In this document: positions 6,484 to 10,441 of the stretch, piece by piece
How the letters are laid out: each line of letters begins with the position of its first letter
Position numbering within the stretch: position 1 is the first letter of the stretch
Assembly (NCBI RefSeq): GCF_042652985.1
Contig: NZ_JBHSHQ010000032.1
Location: forward strand, 1 to 10,441
Source: Ruoffia tabacinasalis
GTDB taxonomy: Bacteria > Bacillota > Bacilli > Lactobacillales > Aerococcaceae
Length of the DNA stretch: 10,441 bases
Direction: 5' to 3'
Program-made: the position numbers and the translations under genes
The notes under the pieces: model-generated
Database searches by the model: none
What the model saw: the letters and a program-made list of their open reading frames with translations, nothing else
What the model was told of the DNA's origin: nothing

Positions 6484-7455
6484 ATGGAAAAAATATACCC
6501 AAATAAATTACAAATTAATGATGAAATTCGCGTGTTGAGCCCTAGCTCTTCAATTAAACGCGTGAATTCTGAAGCTGATAATGAGCAACTCGTTAAATAC
6601 TTCGAGAAGCTCGGTTACAAGATCAGCTACAGTCGACATATCGATGAGATGGATGAAATGAACTCTGCTTCTATTAAAAGCCGCGTCGAGGATTTACACG
6701 AAGCTTTCCGTGATCCTCAAGTTAAAATGATTTTAACTTCGATTGGTGGGTTTAATTCGAATGAATTACTACCGTATCTGGACTATGAGTTAATTAGAAG
6801 TAACCCAAAAATACTTTGTGGTTATTCTGATACTTCCGCTTTGCAAAATGCTATTTTTGCTAAAACAGGTTTAGTAACTTATAGTGGTCCAGCCTATTCC
6901 TCTTTTAAAATGAAGGAACTTCAGGATTATCAGACTAATGCTTGGCAAGCGGCGATAACTAAACATTCTTATAACTTAAATCCAAGCGACTTCTATACGA
7001 GTGATGAATGGTTTATTCCAGAAAAACGTCGGGATCTAAAAGAAAATGAATGGACAGAATACTCAAGTGGTAAGGCTAGCGGAACTGCTATTGTTGGTAA
7101 TTTAAATACTTTTAATTTACTTCAAGGGACTCAATATATGCCTCAAGTCGATGATGCGATCTTATTTATCGAAAGTGCGGAAGAAAACGATGCCTTTGAC
7201 TTTGCCAGAAATCTGGCTTCATTATTACAAGTTTATCCTGAACCTGCTGCCGTTATTATTGGTCGCTTTCCTAAAGAATCAGACATGAGTGAAGATACAC
7301 TTCACTACATATTGAATAAGCATTCGATTTTACAAAGCATTCCGGTCATCTACAATGTGAACTTCGGTCATACTCAACCAATCTTTACATTCCCTATTGG
7401 TGGAACAGTTGCTATCAACACAGCTGCTCTTTCACTTTCAGTTGTTCAAGGTTAA
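6484..7455 (+). CDS. serine carboxypeptidase family S66 (LD-carboxypeptidase / MccF-like)
   Basis: Family S66 contains LD-carboxypeptidases, which trim peptidoglycan tetrapeptides, and MccF-type enzymes, which inactivate microcin C-like peptidyl nucleotides. The 323 residues show S115 in the nucleophile elbow G-Y-S-D-T-S, and the likely catalytic E230 in L-F-I-E-S-A-E-E. The catalytic His is H296 in F-G-H-T-Q-P. The conserved G-N-L-N-T-F is at 205-210. The region at about 170-192, with W176 and W190, resembles the longer tryptophan-bearing loop of the MccF branch, so I lean to MccF-like but cannot exclude a peptidoglycan role. No signal peptide is present, so it is cytoplasmic. GGAGGG at 6473-6478 supports the ATG. 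It is a single-gene transcript with palindromic operators at its promoter. Confidence 0.88.
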   Translation: MEKIYPNKLQINDEIRVLSPSSSIKRVNSEADNEQLVKYFEKLGYKISYSRHIDEMDEMNSASIKSRVEDLHEAFRDPQVKMILTSIGGFNSNELLPYLDYELIRSNPKILCGYSDTSALQNAIFAKTGLVTYSGPAYSSFKMKELQDYQTNAWQAAITKHSYNLNPSDFYTSDEWFIPEKRRDLKENEWTEYSSGKASGTAIVGNLNTFNLLQGTQYMPQVDDAILFIESAEENDAFDFARNLASLLQVYPEPAAVIIGRFPKESDMSEDTLHYILNKHSILQSIPVIYNVNFGHTQPIFTFPIGGTVAINTAALSLSVVQG

Positions 7456-7472
7456 TTTTCAATCAAAACTAA

Positions 7473-7504
7473 AACCAGCGATGCCCATATTGGAATCGCT
7501 GGTT
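7473..7504. terminator. bidirectional Rho-independent terminator between S66 and gor
   Basis: A perfect 10-bp stem (AACCAGCGAT 7473-7482 with 7495-7504) is extended by CC/GG pairs inside the 12-base loop. T-rich tails follow on both strands (CTTTATTTAT on plus, TTAGTTTTG on minus). It lies 17 bases after the S66 stop and 6 bases before the gor stop on the other strand. Confidence 0.9.
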
Positions 7505-7510
7505 CTTTAT

Positions 7511-8857
7511 TTATCTCATTGTTACAAATTCTTCTGCACCTGTTGGGTGAATAGCAATAATTGAGTCAAATTGAGCTTTTGTAGCCTTCATCTTCATCGC
7601 TACACCAAAGCCTTGAATCATCTCATCAACGCCTTCTCCGATACCATGCAAGCCAATAACGACTTCTTCTGGCCCATAACATACGAGTTTAAATTTATTT
7701 TGTTCACGATGCCAAGCTGCAGAAGCATACATTGAATAGAAAGTATTTGTATACACTTTAATATTCTCTTCACCAAACTCTTTAATCGCGTCTTTCTCTG
7801 AATATCCAATTGTACCAATCGCTGGATGGCTAAAGATAACAGTTGGAATATTTGTATAATCAATTGCTGAAGTTGCCCCATTATTAAATAAATATTCCGA
7901 TAACGTACGCCCTGCTCTAATCGCAACTGGAGTTAAATCAACACGATCAATCACATCACCAATCGCGTAAACGCCAGCTTCTTCAGTTTCATGACCATCA
8001 TTGACATTGATTTGTCCTTTTTCATCAACCGTGATGGCAGTATTTTCTAAACCTAAATTTTCAGTATTAGCGACACGTCCAACGGCTGCAACAACACGGT
8101 CAACAACTAGTTTCACTTCGCCGTCTACTAAACATTCGATTTTATCACCATTTTTACGGTATTCAGTAAAGGTGGTATTAGGCATATGTGTCGGTCCATC
8201 TTCATTGATTGCGCCAAGTAGCAAATCACTTAACATGTCATCAAAAGAACGTAATGGTTTTTCATATCTTGTGACTAATGTTGTATCAACCCCTAAGTTA
8301 CTCATTACTTGTGATAATTCAACGGCAATGTAACCTGCACCAACGACAGCTACTTTCTCAGGTAAAGTCGTCCAGTTGAAGAAATCATTTGAGTTATCAA
8401 CTAATTCTCCACCCGGTACTTCTACCTTACTTGGGCGTCCACCTGTCGCGATTAAGATGTTTTTAGCTGTTAATGTTTCGCCGTTTACTTCAACGGTGTG
8501 TCCATCAACGAATGATGCGTGACCTCTATATAAAGTTATGCCATTTTTTTCAATGTTATTCTCATAACCTGATCTTGAACGACTGACGTAACCATCACGT
8601 GCTTCACGAAATTCATCAAAGTTAAAGCTTGTGTTTTCAGCATGGAAACCATATCCAGGTCCGTATTTATGAATACTATCCGCAACTCTTGAGGCATACC
8701 AACTAACTTTCTTAGGGACACACCCACGGTTTACACACGTTCCCCCTAAATCAACGGCCTCAATTACCGCTACTTTTGCTCCATGCTCTGCCGCACGGTT
8801 TGCAGAAGAAATTCCGCCACTTCCTCCACCAATAACTATATAATCAAATTCTACCAT
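7511..8857 (-). CDS. gor: glutathione reductase, NADPH-dependent
   Basis: This is a cytoplasmic flavoprotein disulfide reductase that regenerates reduced glutathione with NADPH. I start it at the ATG at 8857 (448 residues, family length). An upstream in-frame ATG at 8887 lacks a ribosome binding site and sits inside the preceding gene. The FAD loop G-G-G-S-G-G is at 10-15, and the redox disulfide is C41/C46 in G-G-T-C-V-N-R-G-C-V-P-K-K. The NADPH fold G-A-G-Y-I-A is at 173-178, with R197 and R203 for the 2'-phosphate. The FAD G-D motif is at 300-301, and the C-terminal catalytic H437 and E442 sit in H-P-T-G-A-E-E. The arginines and the C-terminus argue for glutathione reductase over dihydrolipoamide dehydrogenase. 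AAGGA at 8870-8874, 12 bases upstream, lies in the end of the preceding gene; the stop-to-start gap is 8 bases. Confidence 0.94.
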   Translation of the reverse strand: MVEFDYIVIGGGSGGISSANRAAEHGAKVAVIEAVDLGGTCVNRGCVPKKVSWYASRVADSIHKYGPGYGFHAENTSFNFDEFREARDGYVSRSRSGYENNIEKNGITLYRGHASFVDGHTVEVNGETLTAKNILIATGGRPSKVEVPGGELVDNSNDFFNWTTLPEKVAVVGAGYIAVELSQVMSNLGVDTTLVTRYEKPLRSFDDMLSDLLLGAINEDGPTHMPNTTFTEYRKNGDKIECLVDGEVKLVVDRVVAAVGRVANTENLGLENTAITVDEKGQINVNDGHETEEAGVYAIGDVIDRVDLTPVAIRAGRTLSEYLFNNGATSAIDYTNIPTVIFSHPAIGTIGYSEKDAIKEFGEENIKVYTNTFYSMYASAAWHREQNKFKLVCYGPEEVVIGLHGIGEGVDEMIQGFGVAMKMKATKAQFDSIIAIHPTGAEEFVTMR

Positions 8858-8865
8858 ATTTATAT

Positions 8866-9417
8866 TCAGTCCTTTCTTTCTAACCATACTGCAGCCATTG
8901 TTTGACTGGCAGGAATCACTGCATTTATCTTACCATGATTATCATATGCTTTATAAAATAATTGCCCTGCGTTGTTATAACCAAATGCATAGACTAACAG
9001 CCAATGATTTTTATACTTACTTCCAAACGCTTTAGTTGTTCCAACAATAACTGGGTAGGGCTTTGCTTGGGATAACTCTTTCGTAACGATTGGATTACTA
9101 ATAAGATGCCACCTTGGTTTATAATCGATGTCCTCGAACAGAGCTTTTAATCCACCGATTAAATCCCAAGGGTAAGTCCCTTTATACCAAAATCGACCAT
9201 CAATGCGTGGTTTTAATCCAATAATTAAGTCATCCATAGATAATTCTTTTTCATAATCTTTCTGAATAACGTAATGTGCCAAAGCTGCAGCAGTATATGT
9301 ACCACAATAGCCAGGAAATTCGCGATTAACATATTTACGATAAACTTTCATAGCGCGTGGGTTTATCCCTGTCCATTCTGTTGGCCAATCTTTTCTAGTA
9401 TACTTTTGTTTTTTCAC
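8866..9417 (-). CDS. papain-fold/C39-like cysteine hydrolase, function unknown
   Basis: This 183-residue protein has no signal peptide or membrane segment. A likely catalytic Cys is C38 in F-P-G-Y-C-G-T-Y-T. H138 follows in K-N-H-W-L-L-V-Y-A-F-G-Y and D159 in K-A-Y-D-N-H-G, the Cys-His-Asp order of C39-like and other papain-fold enzymes. The N-terminal part around D10-W15 and R21-Y29 (W-P-T-E-W, Y-R-K-Y) is very basic and tryptophan-rich. The start is a GTG at 9417 with a weak AGGGT at 9425-9429; no earlier or better start is in frame. Its stop is 8 bases before gor, so the two are coupled. Automatic labels in this group may wrongly say dihydrolipoamide dehydrogenase because of the neighbour; nothing here supports that. 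The substrate is unknown. Confidence 0.75.
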   Translation of the reverse strand: MKKQKYTRKDWPTEWTGINPRAMKVYRKYVNREFPGYCGTYTAAALAHYVIQKDYEKELSMDDLIIGLKPRIDGRFWYKGTYPWDLIGGLKALFEDIDYKPRWHLISNPIVTKELSQAKPYPVIVGTTKAFGSKYKNHWLLVYAFGYNNAGQLFYKAYDNHGKINAVIPASQTMAAVWLERKD

Positions 9418-9447
9418 GATTCTTACCCTACTTCCCTATATTAGTCT

Positions 9448-9476
9448 ACTATATCTATGAAAAATGAACTAATTAA
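9448..9476 (-). promoter_or_regulatory. possible promoter of the C39-like/gor pair
   Basis: On the minus strand TATAGT (9453-9448) lies 17 bases after TTAATT (9476-9471), a weak but correctly spaced pair. It would give a leader of about 25 bases before the GTG. The region 9418-9517 holds no gene. Confidence 0.3.
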
Positions 9477-9544
9477 TTGCTTAAATTCATCACAATAATT
9501 AAAAAAGAATATTAACCGGGTTCTATAATTTTTAGTGTTGGTGA

Positions 9545-9590
9545 GAAATCAGCAGCACTATTTTTGTATACACAAAAAGCCAGTGATTTC
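9545..9590 (+). repeat. foldback (hairpin) in the leader of the ISL3 transposase
   Basis: GAAATCA (9545-9551) pairs with TGATTTC (9584-9590), and inside it TTTTTGT (9561-9567) pairs with ACAAAAA (9572-9578) around a 4-base loop. GC at 9555-9556 can pair with GC at 9579-9580. It lies 45 bases before the transposase start codon and within the first 75 bases of the element. Confidence 0.7.
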
Positions 9591-9635
9591 CGTTATGATG
9601 TAAGTACGACCAAACACATAAGAAAGGAAATCAAC

Positions 9636-10441
9636 ATGGCTGACTTACATTCTACCGCTCTTTTACTAGGAATTAAAGACCCTCACATTAAATTAACGCA
9701 TGGTTTACAAGAAGAATCTTATGGAGATGTTCAACAATTTCGTCCATCGGCTCAATCGGCTTCCCTTGACGTGAAGGGGTCCCATCGAAAAGTCCTCACG
9801 GTGACGGGCATCTCGATCATCTGCCTCAAGCCTGTTCTCACTGTGGCTGTCTAAATCAAAGTACTCACGATATCATACGAAACGGTACGATGAATTCCGT
9901 CGTTTTACTGGGACAATATAACTTCCAGCCTGTCTATTTAAAGTTAAAGAAACAACGCTATTTGTGTAAACATTGCCGTCGGACCACAGTGGCCATCACT
10001 CCTTTAACTCGTCGGCATTGTTTTATTTCTAATGCGGTGAAGTATGTCATCATTAAAGAATTAGCTCAGATGCAGTCCATGACCTTAATCGCCCAACACC
10101 TGAATGTTTCAACCACGACGGTCATCCGTCAATTAAAAACCTATGGGGACAACCTAAATCCTAAGCCTAGCCGCTTACCGTCCCACTTGGCGATCGATGA
10201 ATTTAAATCGGTTAAAAATGTGCCCAGGGCAATGTCGTGTCTGTTAATGGATAACGCGACACATCAAATGGTGGATATCCTTGAAGACCGAACTCAACGG
10301 TATTTAAGGGCTTATTTCTTACGGTTCTCACTGGAAGAACGGCGGCAGGTGAAAACCATCACCATGGATAGGTATTCCCCTTATCGAGACTTTTTACCGC
10401 GGTTATTCCCGAATGCCCATGTCATTATTGACCGCTTCCAT
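9636..10441 (+). pseudogene. ISL3-family transposase, frameshifted and cut by the window edge
   Basis: The first frame starts at the ATG at 9636 (AGAAAGGA at 9621-9628) and reads an ISL3-type N-terminus (A-L-L-L-G-I-K-D-P-H-I-K-L), then stops at 9852-9854. The family resumes in the -1 frame, which is open from 9770 to the window end (224 codons). It carries a zinc-binding pair of C-x2-C motifs (A-C-S-H-C-G and Y-L-C-K-H-C). A helix-turn-helix (L-I-A-Q-H-L-N-V-S-T-T-T-V) follows, then the DDE domain with its first acidic residue in L-A-I-D-E-F-K-S-V and the second in I-T-M-D-R-Y-S-P-Y, and finally V-I-I-D-R-F-H. Thus one shift lies between 9770 and about 9815. Compared with relatives known to me, the stretch between Y-G-D-V and L-D-H-L-P also looks about 15-20 residues too long. 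A sequencing error at the GGGG run (9776-9779) cannot be excluded. Confidence 0.8.

Larger units (their letters stand above)
9518..10441 (+). mobile_element. ISL3-family insertion sequence, left part (right end outside window)
   Basis: The left end is put near 9518, where GGGTTCTATAAT begins a sequence resembling the G-rich start of ISL3-family terminal repeats. A noncoding leader with a long foldback and then the transposase follow. The right inverted repeat and the flanking target duplication (usually 8 bp in this family) lie beyond the window, so the exact boundary is an estimate. By eye the element looks more GC-rich than the flanking genes, in line with recent arrival. Confidence 0.75.

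Noticed and set aside
7618..7926. Minus-strand open frame of 102 codons inside gor
   Set aside because: It is a different-frame shadow of the strongly conserved gor coding sequence, with no family features.
8001..8333. Plus-strand open frame of 110 codons opposite gor
   Set aside because: It is antisense to conserved coding sequence, has no ribosome binding site, and its low-complexity Ser/Thr content is typical of shadow frames.
8858..8887. Earlier ATG of glutathione reductase at 8887
   Set aside because: No ribosome binding site precedes it, it lies inside the C39-like gene, and family members start at M-V-E-F-D-Y.

Overview
The window looks like a chromosomal segment of a low-GC Gram-positive bacterium, most plausibly of the order Lactobacillales (an Aerococcaceae- or Carnobacteriaceae-like relative is a guess). 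The reasons are AT-rich intergenic DNA, strong purine-rich ribosome binding sites, the gene set (PepS-type M29 aminopeptidase, short-chain flavodoxin, one-domain type I Map, FatA-like thioesterase, ISL3-family insertion sequence) and U-tailed hairpin terminators. No rRNA, tRNA or CRISPR array is visible.

Layout. Positions 1-156 are a control region with an extended -10 promoter. From 157 to 4183 five genes run on the plus strand with gaps of at most 27 bases or a short overlap: flavodoxin, PepS aminopeptidase, a 90-residue one-pass membrane protein with a predicted coiled coil, a GT4 glycosyltransferase, and GalU. A 14-bp bidirectional terminator (4182-4221) separates them from a convergent minus-strand pair, acyl-ACP thioesterase then map (5751 to 4221). 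Next come a small GlsB/YeaQ-type membrane protein (minus, 6195-5950, own terminator) and a divergent serine carboxypeptidase of family S66 (plus, 6484-7455) whose promoter carries Fur/PerR-like palindromes. A second bidirectional terminator (7473-7504) faces a minus-strand pair, a cytoplasmic papain/C39-like protein followed by glutathione reductase (9417 to 7511). From about 9518 to the right edge lies the left part of an ISL3-family insertion sequence. Its transposase reading frame is broken by a -1 shift and the copy runs off the window.

How the genes fit together. GalU makes UDP-glucose, and the glycosyltransferase translated just before it (8-base overlap) probably uses a nucleotide sugar for envelope glycolipid or polysaccharide; the small membrane protein may be its partner. 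The thioesterase/map pair joins fatty-acid release to protein N-terminal processing, probably only as a shared transcript. The C39-like protein is tightly coupled to glutathione reductase, which suggests a thiol-linked job for an uncharacterised enzyme.

Most of the window is ordinary housekeeping. The parts worth a second look are the C39-like/gor pair, the metal- or peroxide-type operators before the S66 gene, the G7 tract before the thioesterase start, the uncharacterised membrane/coiled-coil protein in the glycosyltransferase operon, and the altered N-terminal part and foldback of the insertion sequence.
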